Positions 20,107 to 29,519 of a stretch of DNA of 64,000 nt are shown in pieces. The DNA is from Chlorops oryzae (lineage: Eukaryota > Arthropoda > Insecta > Diptera > Chloropidae), in contig CM035807.1 of NCBI GenBank assembly GCA_020466095.1, positions 27,474,437-27,538,436 on the forward strand. Direction: 5' to 3'. Every line of letters begins with the position of its first letter. The first letter of the stretch is position 1. The position numbers and the translations under genes are program-made. The notes under the pieces were generated by a model. It made no database searches. It was given only the letters and a program-made list of their open reading frames with translations, and had not been told where the DNA came from.

Positions 20107-21475
20107 CAAGTATTACAGTATGGGAAAGCCTGTCAAAATGCTATATGGCTCCAAATGGTGTGGTGAAGTTGAGTAAAAATCAGCTGATTGTCAAAAATAA
20201 GTCGAAGAATTTGCGATTTTTAAACATGCCGTAACTTTATATTTTGACCTTTTTTAAGTGAAATTGAAGTTGCAAACAACAAGGTAGAGATGCTCCTTCA
20301 TTTTAGAGTACATTTGAGTATCTGCAACCCCCGCAAATCAGTATTCAATATTGCATTTAAATTGAACGAATTCGTCAGCGATGCACAAATACTCTAAGCG
20401 CAAAGCTTTTATCGATACTGAACCGAGTACTCAAAAGAGTTCTTAAAACATAATAAAACCAAATAGGAAGCAAGACATAAAAGGAATTTATATATTTTTA
20501 AAATTCGTGTTTCAAAATGAAAAAAGTAAGGGTGTCATAGTAAAGAGAACCTGGCCATAGAATACCTCACTCAGATAAACAGCTATTAAATTTTTAATCG
20601 GAGGCTAAATATAAGCTCAAATTCCTTATTTCATGCAAATATCTCGAAACATTATGACTTAACAGCAGTTCAGACGATCTTTGAGGCTGACCCTAATGCT
20701 GGAGGTACCCTTAAAATTCGTCCACTTAAGTCAATTTTTGTAGAGGATGTCAACGGTTAAAATAGAAGTAATTATGCCGTCTTTGTTTCAAGCGTCATCT
20801 GAATTTTGGGTGTTAAATTCAATTTTCGAATAACGCCTTTTGGCGCGGCCACTTTTCTATATTTGGAATCTACATTTTATGCCCTTCACTAAGTCCAAAT
20901 AAATAATTCCACTATGTATTTTAAAACATTTTGGTTTTAGGGCAGCATTTATGATTTTTATAAAAAACCCTACAACGAAAGAATACCTTTGAAAATCAGA
21001 CAGACACAAAGTCTCATTTCTAAAAGCTAAACGTTCAAATTGTAGTCGGTTACTATTTTCACCATCGATTTGCACTATTGACTCGTTCCATTTGGCACCA
21101 TCTGTTGTCCATGGATGCCACACTAACGTCTAAATTAAACAAGACCAAAAACTCGGATATCGGTTTTTTGTAGTACGTGAATTTTTCTATTACTAAAAAG
21201 AAAAAATAAATGTTAATATAAATTCTACAGTTTAAAAATGGTACAATCATTCCTTAAAAAATCTTTATATCTGATTTTCTCTGTTTATAAATGAAAAAAA
21301 TCCCTTAAAAAAACTAACTGCTTGTATGTGCCCAATTTCTAGAGACGACAACAATGCCCAAAGAGGCATCGTGGTGGATTGCCTGGTTTGCCGTGTGGTT
21401 GTTGCTGCCTTTGGTGAATTGCCTATTAGCTTTGTTGAATTGCCTATTAGCTCGTTTCTCATACTGTAATACTTG
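20107..21475. mobile_element. hAT-like TIR element with TTCGCAAA duplication
   Basis: Ends CAAGTATTACAGTATG, inverted at 21460-21475, and the 8-bp duplication TTCGCAAA at 20099-20106 and 21476-21483. The 1,369-bp body has no protein I recognise; minus-strand frames at 20857-21250 are open but unassigned. A 20-bp direct repeat around TTGAATTGCCTATTAGCT occurs near 21414-21450. hAT or P-type superfamily is inferred from the 8-bp duplication. Confidence 0.75.
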
Positions 21476-22746
21476 TTCGCAAATCAAAAAGCGTCATCTG
21501 AATTGCTTCCTCTACGAACGACGAAAATAAATAAAGCAAATATCAAAAACTTGCTCGCAACCCACCCAGTGTTGCCGTTTTGGTAGAATTCTACCAATGT
21601 TGGTAGAAATTTGTAAATAATTTTAATTTTGGTAGATTGGTTGTTTTGCGTGAGACTTGGTAGATTTGCATTTTATCCCAGCCGGAAATTTCACTACTTC
21701 TGCAGTACTTCCGAAGTGGTGAAAATTCATACTGCGACTACTCGCATTACTAACCCTTACTTCTAATGAATTTTGTTAGGAGATGGCCGCTATATTCAGT
21801 ACTTCAAAATTCATCTGTTATTCATTAGGTAGAGGAGTTTATTACCCTAAATCGCATGAAAACTTCATTTGGGCAAAAAGTACATGCTGGCTGGCTGAAA
21901 TGGATCAAACGTACATGATTATTTCATTTGAAAATAGAGTATATGCTGCTAACATGAATGAAAATATCATTATGAACAAATATTATGGTGCCAACGGGAA
22001 TGAGAATTACATTTGAAAAAATAGTATATGCCGCGGGGATCTGAGAGGAGAAGAAAAAGAATATTTTAAAGAAATTGGCGGATATGGCCATATTTCGTCA
22101 CTTCGTGATTGTGACACATTATCGCCTTTGGAAAGACTTAAGGGCTTCAATTCTTAAAACATCTTAAGTACAAAAAAATTATAAAACTTTTGAGAATTGT
22201 AGCACACAGATTGAAAAGCATCTTGTCATGACAATTTCATAGGATCTTCATTGAAAATAGGAGTATACAACCATCTTTCAAATGAAAATTTCATTTGTAG
22301 AAGAGTCTGTTGCAACGTGCTCTTGCTTCTGTGATATTTTCACTAGAAGATCACTCGAAAAAGCACCAATTGCCCTCTTTACATATGAGTGCTTCACTTC
22401 TTCTGCAGTAATGATTTTTTCATGCATGCGATAATGTAAGGCTGGGTATCCTCTTCATTGAATTGAAATAACTTGGAAGCTTCGAAGATAAGCAAAACGG
22501 AAAAGGTGGCAAATCTCTTGACTTTTGGGCGGAAAAGAGACATTTATTTTATATGTGTTTCGGTCGCACAGAAGTTAAGGCGTACCATGAGTGAATGAGA
22601 TGATTCTTTCATACTTTGCTTCAAAATAAGTGTTTACTTTTTCGCGGAAATAACGGAATTTGAAATATTCGAGTTGTTACAAACGTGTTGAAGCATCTAT
22701 TGAAATTTAAAAAGACAAAAAGAAGAAAGGATATTTTCGTTTGGAA

Positions 22747-23750
22747 ATGGATAAGTAAGTTATACATATCTTTTTCGTAGATTAAAACTTAAATGAGAAC
22801 TAATTTGAACGCGGTGATTTTAGATATATTGTTAAAAATTCATCCTCGTCCGAAAAAGATGTTATTGCAAATGACAGTGGAATTTCCAAAACGCGGTATG
22901 TATTTCAACAAATTTTGAAATCGTATTTAAAATAAATCTATTTCCAATAATCTAGTTCTGAGGAAGATTCTGTGAAAGGGAATCGGAAATTTCGAGCGGA
23001 GTGGATAGATGAATTTTCTTGGCTCTTGGAGAGCAAAGTGGAAAGGCATATTGTATGACGTGCGAAAAGGCGCTCATAAGCCATTTAAGCCATCTTAGGA
23101 AGCACGAACAAAGCAGTATACACGGAAGCAATGAAAAACTTAAAAAATCTCAGGTAAAACTAGACGACATGTTTAAACCTGCAACACATACTTTGAAAAA
23201 TCAAGTGCGCTTTGCCGAATTTTGTTTGGTTATATTCTGCATTGAACATAATCTGCCATTGCTGTTAATGGACTACTTGCCTCAACTATTAGTGGAATGT
23301 TGTCCTGACTTGGATATAGCTAAATCGGTAAAGTGTGCACGTACCAAATCCACAGCAATTGCTGAACTGCTTCGGAGCAAAGGCTATGGATATAATAGCA
23401 TCTTCTCTTCGGACGAACAAATTTTCATTAATAGTTGACGAAACTACAGACGTTTCATCGAAAAAATCCTTAGTGCTAGTCGTTAGATATGTAGGTTCTT
23501 TCTACCGCCTTGTTCACGATCGGTTTTTGGGTTTATTGAATTTGCCGAAATGCGACGCATCTACCATATTTATCACTATTAAGACTTTTTTTGAAAAACA
23601 TCAAATTCCATTATCAAATTTAGTAGGACTCGCTACTGACGGCGCCAGTGTAATGGCATGTGATTTTAATGGCTTAAAAGCCAAATTTAAAAATAAAATT
23701 AATATATTCTATATTAAATGTACGTGCCACTCTTTACATTTGTGCTCGTC
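22747..23750 (+). pseudogene. hAT transposase, N-terminal half with BED-like finger
   Basis: Small 5' exons with plausible GTATGT...CTAG boundaries occur near 22750-22955. A frame from 23019 then has YCMTCEKALISHLSHLRKHE (C-x2-C...H-x4-H, BED-like) and KLDDMF. A frameshift near 23400 leads to KFSLIVDETTDVSSKKSLVL, GLATDGASVMA and YIKCTCHSLHLCSSY. These are the core motifs of hAT-derived proteins of the type with DETTDVS (first catalytic D) and TDGAxVM. The frame is cut by the insertion at 23755 and resumes at 25233. Confidence 0.82.
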
Positions 23751-23754
23751 ATAT

Positions 23755-25232
23755 CGTCGTCCCGGAGTTATTTCCTCGTATATCACAATCAACCTTTTGT
23801 TGGGAAATTGAAGTTTAAAGTTTAACATGGCATATAAAAAAAATGTCTCGTTGGAAATCGTTGATTCTGTTTTCCTTATATAAAATGCTTTACTTTTTAT
23901 TATTTCTGATCATCAATTTAAAGTTACTTCGAAAATTCGTTAAGTTATAGGGTTTTTTTCATTCCAAGAATTTTTGACAATTCATCGTATACGCCACTTT
24001 TTTGGCAACCTGTGTTGGAAAGTGGATATACGACCAAATGAATTAATAAAAATTTGATAATGTTTTTTTTTGTTTTATTTGTTTTGACACGAAAATCGAC
24101 TTAACAAAAATTTTTTTAATGAGTTCATATAGGAAATTTGTTATTTAAGTATCCGTTTTCCATTTAAAAATAGAAAAAGGAGTCCAAATCATAATCTTAT
24201 TGTTGAAAAATGACTTAACTCCGCATTTCCTGAGAAAAAACGACTTGCCACTGCATCAAATAGCGAAATGTTTTTTATACATTAAAGGTAGCATTCAAAA
24301 GTCATACCTGATACCTTAAAAATGTGCCTATTTAAATGATACACATTTCTCTTCTTATTCTTTTTCCGTGACCTAAACATTTCTAAAAAAAAAATTTCTA
24401 AAAAAAAATTCGAATTCTTATTTTTGTTGGGGCAATTAAATTATTATACGTTATGTAATCAACTAAGCTACAAAATAAAGAATTGATATGGGTATTGTTG
24501 TTGGTACAACGAAACTGTACCTTCCACGTTTGTTTTAAGGAGCTGAACTACCTGCATTAGCTTTGTTGTGCTGGTTTGCACTCATTTCCATTTGACTTTG
24601 AACAAGTCAGGAATCTATAATCGGTCTAGCCCGACAATAACACAAACCAAGAAAAATAATTCAAAAGCATCTTATAGTATTCTATTAAAAGGAACAATAA
24701 GCGTGAGGACGTATTTACAGCGCTTGATCGAGCGGCGTGATCTGTAGTGCTACAAGATGACGTTAAACATTTTAAAGAAATGCAATTTGCTATATTATAA
24801 TAAGCATTCCACACTATTTTCAGAATGAAAATTTTTGTAGGAGTGGTACTATGAGAATTTTTTTTTTTTTGCTTCTTTTGTTTTTTTTTTCACACGAATA
24901 AATCTTTTTTATTTAAAATTAACATAAAAAAATGTTTCTTAAAAAAAATTTTTTTTTGTTACGATGAGATAACACAACAACTTTTTACTGCGCAAATTTC
25001 ATATATAAATCATAGTATATCCACAAAATATGGATGTACGATGTTATAACGCGTAGAAACTATCATTTTAAAGGATATACAATTATTTAGCTCACAAATA
25101 TCTCGTAAACTATATGGTATAGCAACCTGGAGACTCGACAGATGGATAGATCTTGAAAAAGTACGCGGGAAAACGTGCTTATCTCAAATTTTTTGATTTT
25201 GTGATATACGAGGAGATAACTCCGGGACGACG
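23755..25232. mobile_element. 1.48-kb TIR element, non-coding
   Basis: Ends CGTCGTCCCGGAGTTATTTC and its inverted copy; identity extends about 38 bp to ATATCACAA. It is flanked by ATAT (or TA), which is palindromic, so the duplication length is ambiguous. It sits exactly inside the hAT motif CSSYACKKLP. The interior is AT-rich with no recognised protein. Confidence 0.78.
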
Positions 25233-26040
25233 ATATGCATGCAAAAAACTCCCATTGCGGATAGAGAAGCCTTGTAGGAACATTTATACATTTTTTTCGC
25301 ACAGCGCTAGTCGAATAAGCGATTTCGAGGAGTTTCAACTTTATTGCAGTGTAAAGCCACATAAGATACTAGGGATATCAAAAACAAGATGGCTATCTCT
25401 AGAAGCTGTAATAAATAGAAAAGTAGAACAGTGGGAAAGCCTAAGATTGTACTTTATATCATGCTGTATTGAAGTTAATGAAATTGGTACATCGGACTTG
25501 GCAAACTCTATGAACTATGAAACAAAAGTTTATTTTCTTTTTTTTCCCTATATATTAAATATAATAAATAATTTAAATAAAGAGTTCCAATCGGAACAGG
25601 TACGGTTGCCCTATTTATACGATCAATTTGAAGCAAATTTCAAATTAATATTATGTAATTTCATGAAAAAAAGTTTTGTAAAACAAATTAATTATATATC
25701 CAAAGTTGATCTTTAGGATAAAAATAACTACCTAGCCCTTGAAGATATCTTTATTTGGGTATAAAGCTGAAAACTATTTAAAAGATTGCCCAATAACGCT
25801 ATCTCAAAAGCTAAAAATTAAATCTGATGTATTATCATTTTATATTGAACTGCTTCATCAAATTAGAACCAGATTCGACTTTGACAACCAAGCTTTGAAA
25901 TTTTTGTCAATAATTACTCCCCCTTATTCTAACCTGTCTGCCAATATGGACATAAATTCATAAATTCATTTTGGGAGAAAGTTAGCAATCTGAAAAACGG
26001 TTTAAATGAAAGCTGCTTCAATGAGCTATGTTCTTTTGTG
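25233..26040 (+). pseudogene. hAT transposase, C-terminal half (truncated)
   Basis: The frame resumes as CKKLPLRIEKPCRNIYTFFS, then KTRWLSLEAVINRKVEQWES (about 25380-25440) and downstream helical sequence to about 25963. Stops follow (about 25690, 25963), and the usual hAT dimerisation motif with ERxFS is not visible before the mariner at 26068. The copy therefore lacks its C-terminus as well as being split. Order and spacing match the part at 22747-23750. Confidence 0.78.
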
Positions 26041-26067
26041 TTTAATATATTATAATATAATATAATA

Positions 26068-27351
26068 TTAGGTGTAGTAAAAAGAAATCCATTATTTTTC
26101 CAATAGATGGCGTTATTTATCTGCATCTCGTGTTGTATAAGTCCAATCGTGTTCCGCTAGGGGGCATTAGAAAGATGACAGTTCCTACTAAAAAGCTTTT
26201 TTGACACTTTTTTGATTGATTGATTCAGTTTTGTTTGAGAGCTTGTCAAAGATGGACATCAGCAAAGAGAAAATTCGCTACATTTTACAGTTTGTCTTCG
26301 ATAAGGGAGAAAACGCAAGCCAGGCGGCTCAAAATGTGAATAGCGTTTATGGACCTGATACTGTAACAGCCAATCATGCGCAATTTTGGTTTCGTCGATT
26401 CCGTTCCGGTAACTTCGATGTCAAGGATGCACCACTCACTGGAAGGCCAATTGTCGAAAATGTCGATAAAATCATGGAAATTATCGAGTCCGACCGTCAT
26501 GTTAGCACTGTTTCGATTGCAAAAGAGCTAAAGATTGCACAAAAAACCGTTTGGAACCATTTGAATAAGGCTGGATACACAAAGAAGCTCGATGTATGGG
26601 TGCCACACGAGTTAACGCAAAAAAACCTCATAGACCGAATTTCCATCTGCGAATCGCTGCTGAACCGCAACAAAATCGACCCTTTTCTGAAGCGGTTGGT
26701 GACTGGTGATGAAAAGTGGGTCACTTACGACAACGTCAAGCGAAAACGGTCGTGGTCGAAACACGGTGAACCGGCGGAAACGGTGGCCAAGCCAGGATTG
26801 ACGGCCAGGAAGGTTTTGCTGTGTGTTTGGTGGGATTGGCAGGGAATTATCTACTATGAGCTGCTCCCATACGGCAAAACTCTTAACTCGGAACTCTACT
26901 GTCAACAATTGGACCGTCTGAAGGAAGCAATCGCCCATAAGCGGCCAGCTTTGGCCAATAGGAGAGGAATTGTGTTCCATCAGGACAACGCCAGGCCACA
27001 CACTTCGATAGTGACTCGCCAGAAGCTCCGGGAGTTTGGTTGGGACGTTCTTCTGCATCCACCTTATAGTCCGGACCTGGCACCAAGTGATTACCATCTG
27101 TTCCTGTCCATGGCGAACAATTTTGCTGGTGAAACATTCGCTTCAAGAGAGGCTTCTGATATTCGACTGTCTCAATTTTTTGCTAATAGGAACGAGGGCT
27201 TCTATGAGAGAGGCATAATGAAATGACCTTTAAAATGGCAACAAGTTATCGAACAAAACGGCGCATATTTGACCTAAATCGGGTCATTCTAACTATCTTA
27301 AATAAAGCCCTCAATTTAATGCAAAAAATAATTTCTTTTTACTACACCTAA
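26068..27351 (+). mobile_element. Full-length mariner element
   Basis: 1,284 bp with TIRs TTAGGTGTAGTAAAAAGAAA and a TA duplication at 26066-26067 and 27352-27353. The length, the TTAGGT start and the single transposase ORF are those of mariner. It lies in the 3' part of the large hAT and appears to be one of the youngest insertions in the window. Confidence 0.95.
26252..27226 (+). CDS. mariner transposase, one premature stop
   Basis: The start chosen is ATG at 26252 (MDISKEKIRYILQF); an upstream in-frame ATG at 26216 would add 12 residues. N-terminal helix-turn-helix regions occupy about residues 1-110. The catalytic DD34D triad is visible in VTGDEKW (first D), FHQDNARPH (second D) and YSPDLAPSDYHLF (third). 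WVPHEL lies upstream of the core. The protein resembles the cecropia/Hsmar1 side of the mariner family more than Mos1, by eye. The frame is uninterrupted except for TGA at 27224-27226. The next 16 codons keep the family's C-terminal helix and end at TAA (27275-27277), so one nonsense change removes only the last residues. Confidence 0.92.
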   Translation: MDISKEKIRYILQFVFDKGENASQAAQNVNSVYGPDTVTANHAQFWFRRFRSGNFDVKDAPLTGRPIVENVDKIMEIIESDRHVSTVSIAKELKIAQKTVWNHLNKAGYTKKLDVWVPHELTQKNLIDRISICESLLNRNKIDPFLKRLVTGDEKWVTYDNVKRKRSWSKHGEPAETVAKPGLTARKVLLCVWWDWQGIIYYELLPYGKTLNSELYCQQLDRLKEAIAHKRPALANRRGIVFHQDNARPHTSIVTRQKLREFGWDVLLHPPYSPDLAPSDYHLFLSMANNFAGETFASREASDIRLSQFFANRNEGFYERGIMK

Positions 27352-27484
27352 TATAACCATTTATTTCAAACAATTTTTTTTGGTAGAATTTTGGTAGATT
27401 TTGTTGACAAGATTTGGTAAAAAATTTCTTGGGGCTGCGGCAACGCTGAACCCACCCCTATTTCAAGTTACGAAATACTACAGA

Positions 27485-27663
27485 CATATAGAACTATAGC
27501 TGCAACTTCGGCCAAATTTTGGCGCGTTATGGCATGATTTGGTGAAAAAGTTCAACTGTGGTGAACCACGCCATAAGCCGAGTGTTGTGGTGAACCACGT
27601 AATAGTAAGTGTGGTGTACCACGTAATAGCTTTTGGCCGAAGTTGCAGCTATAGTTCTATATG
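27485..27663. mobile_element. 179-bp MITE with ACTACAGA duplication
   Basis: Near-perfect palindromic ends CATATAGAACTATAGCTGCA; duplication ACTACAGA at 27477-27484 and 27664-27671. Internal GTGGTGAACCACG and GTGGTGTACCACG palindromes. It lies directly outside the large hAT. Confidence 0.85.
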
Positions 27664-27701
27664 ACTACAGAAGTCAAATTCCTTTCGCTCTACGTTCAAG
27701 C

Positions 27702-27859
27702 CATATAGAACTATAGCTGCAACTTCGGCCAAATTTTGGCGCGTTATGGCATGATTTGGTGAAAAAGTTCAACTGTGGTGAACCACGCCATAAGTCGAGT
27801 GTTGTGGTGAACCACGTAATAGAAAGTGTGGTGTACCACGTAATAGCTTTTGGCCGAAG
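27702..27859. mobile_element. Second copy of the 179-bp MITE, right end missing
   Basis: Nearly identical to 27485-27663 from its left end until GGCCGAAG, then diverges shortly before the LINE's target duplication. The last ~20 bp of the TIR are lost. Confidence 0.8.
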
Positions 27860-28064
27860 TACATTAAGCAAAAACACAGCAAAACCTTGCCAACTTGGGT
27901 CCTCTTATAGAGGAAAGCCAAGCTCTGACTGTCACAAGCCAGCCAAAGAGGGAGTGATGGAGGAGTAACAACCTCCTTAAAAAAACCAGTCTCGTCTGAC
28001 CCGGACGATGTAAAACTGTAAGGGTCTCCTTCCTAGAGTTCAGTTGAACAAAACCACGTTATCA

Positions 28065-29480
28065 ATGGCACAACAAAATGATTGTACTACCCCAGGTGGT
28101 ACGCATGACAATGCAAATCCACCCGCTAAGGCGGCTTGGGCACGGATTCTGGGGGCCCAAACTATTGATGTGGGTGAGCCGGAAGGCTCTAATGATTCCC
28201 TTAGGGATCTTTTGGAGAGGGAGAGGGCTCTTGAGGAGGGAGGAGGCGAAGAACCAGTGGGATCCTTGCCACTCTCTCCTCAAGTGGCCATCTCGGTTGA
28301 GCAGGGAAGGTCTCAGGAAGTAGAGAAATCTGCTGAACGAGCGCCCTGCGCGACCAAGAGTAAGCAGAGGAGGCGACGGCAGAAGAACAGGATGCAGGTG
28401 GACAGTGGCAGTTTGCTGCCTAAGCCACCGGCGCCTGTCCTACCTGAAGTCACCTCAGTCGCTCCACCAACTGAAGCGCAGGACTTGACTCGGGAAGAGG
28501 CTTCGGCAACTGAACGGGCTTCCTGCAGTGAAGTTAGTGAAGTTAAGCTTACCAAAAGTCAGGCAAAGCGTAAAAGGAGAAGGATCGCTTTGGAGAGGTA
28601 TAAAGAGGCCACAAAAGCCAAAGATACCTCTCCCGGTGATACTACTCCCATTGACGCGGCTGGCAAAAGACCTCGGACTGAAGTATCATCTTCAGCCGAG
28701 GCCGGATCAGACGGGAAGGCACTGCCCTCAACATCCTCTAAGCCCACTGGCAAGAGGATGAGAGTGCAGCCCTCCCCGGTTGCATCTGTTTCTACGCCCC
28801 TGCGGCACTCGGGCACTGGAGGCAGTCTCATACCTTCACAAGAAGGAGGGTCTGTCACCTCTGTCTCGAGAGCTCCAAGGAAGGCAGAAAAGCCATTGAG
28901 CGCGACCAGTGGATCTGTGGCGGCTTCATATTCTGAGGCTGCATCCAGAGCACTACCGGTTGCAATCATTGGCAAGAAGGGAGAAGACCGACGTATGAGT
29001 GCGGCAGAGGTAACTCATTGCACGCAACACCTGCGTCGGTTAATTAGGGAAGGCGGCACAAGTGCCAATTCAAGGGGTTATGAGGAGTGCGACGGTATCT
29101 TCAAGATCCGTTGCGCCTCTCAGGCCAATTTTGACTGGATTGTGTCCGCGGTCACTAATATCCCGCCGCTTGGAGGAACCATCTTTTCGGTTTATCGGGA
29201 AGATGGTGAACCCAAGCTTTTGCGAGCGATCCTTTGGATTCCAGGCATCAACTGGAATGTGAAGGATGTGCTCGACAGCCTTAAAGCACAGAACCCGGGA
29301 CTCGACACAGCTAGGTGGAAGGTTCATTCCTTTAAGCACAGTAAAGGCCGTGATGGAAAGGACGGCTTTACTCTGGTTGTAGGAGTGGATCTGAAGTCAG
29401 CCGAGACCGCACGTTCTGTGTACAACCTACGTCTCAATCTGTTCTTTGGATGGGTGAAAATCCATATTGATTCCAAATGA
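28065..29480 (+). CDS. LINE ORF1 (nucleic-acid-binding Gag-like protein)
   Basis: 471 residues from ATG 28065, uninterrupted. Residues 1-300 are low complexity: acidic near 40-70, then Ser/Pro/Lys-rich with basic patches (KSKQRRRRQKNR near 107-118; KSQAKRKRRRIAL near 166-178) that could be nuclear localisation or RNA-binding signals. From about residue 305 a folded domain begins (AAEVTHCTQHLRRLIREGG, then FKIRCASQANFDWIVSAV), which resembles the DUF4780-type domain of insect LINE ORF1 proteins. No CCHC knuckle is visible. In the family it packages element RNA. It ends 39 bp before ORF2. Confidence 0.85.
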   Translation: MAQQNDCTTPGGTHDNANPPAKAAWARILGAQTIDVGEPEGSNDSLRDLLERERALEEGGGEEPVGSLPLSPQVAISVEQGRSQEVEKSAERAPCATKSKQRRRRQKNRMQVDSGSLLPKPPAPVLPEVTSVAPPTEAQDLTREEASATERASCSEVSEVKLTKSQAKRKRRRIALERYKEATKAKDTSPGDTTPIDAAGKRPRTEVSSSAEAGSDGKALPSTSSKPTGKRMRVQPSPVASVSTPLRHSGTGGSLIPSQEGGSVTSVSRAPRKAEKPLSATSGSVAASYSEAASRALPVAIIGKKGEDRRMSAAEVTHCTQHLRRLIREGGTSANSRGYEECDGIFKIRCASQANFDWIVSAVTNIPPLGGTIFSVYREDGEPKLLRAILWIPGINWNVKDVLDSLKAQNPGLDTARWKVHSFKHSKGRDGKDGFTLVVGVDLKSAETARSVYNLRLNLFFGWVKIHIDSK

Positions 29481-29519
29481 GCAGATTGAGACGTTAATGT
29501 ATTATTATCCATTCTTAGG

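Larger units (their letters stand above)
21567..27448 (+). mobile_element. Large hAT element with two nested insertions
   Basis: TIRs CAGTGTTGCCG and, inverted, CAGCGTTGCCG, flanked by AACCCACC at 21559-21566 and 27449-27456. Subterminal TTGGTAGA(A/T) motifs repeat at both ends (21581-21665 and 27372-27415). The 5,882-bp span holds a split transposase, a 1.48-kb TIR element (23755-25232) and a mariner (26068-27351). Confidence 0.92.

Noticed and set aside
26612..27097. 161-codon minus-strand open frame
   Set aside because: Antisense of the mariner transposase, whose sense frame has the full DD34D signature.
28559..28975. 138-codon minus-strand open frame
   Set aside because: Shadow of the GC-rich low-complexity part of LINE ORF1.
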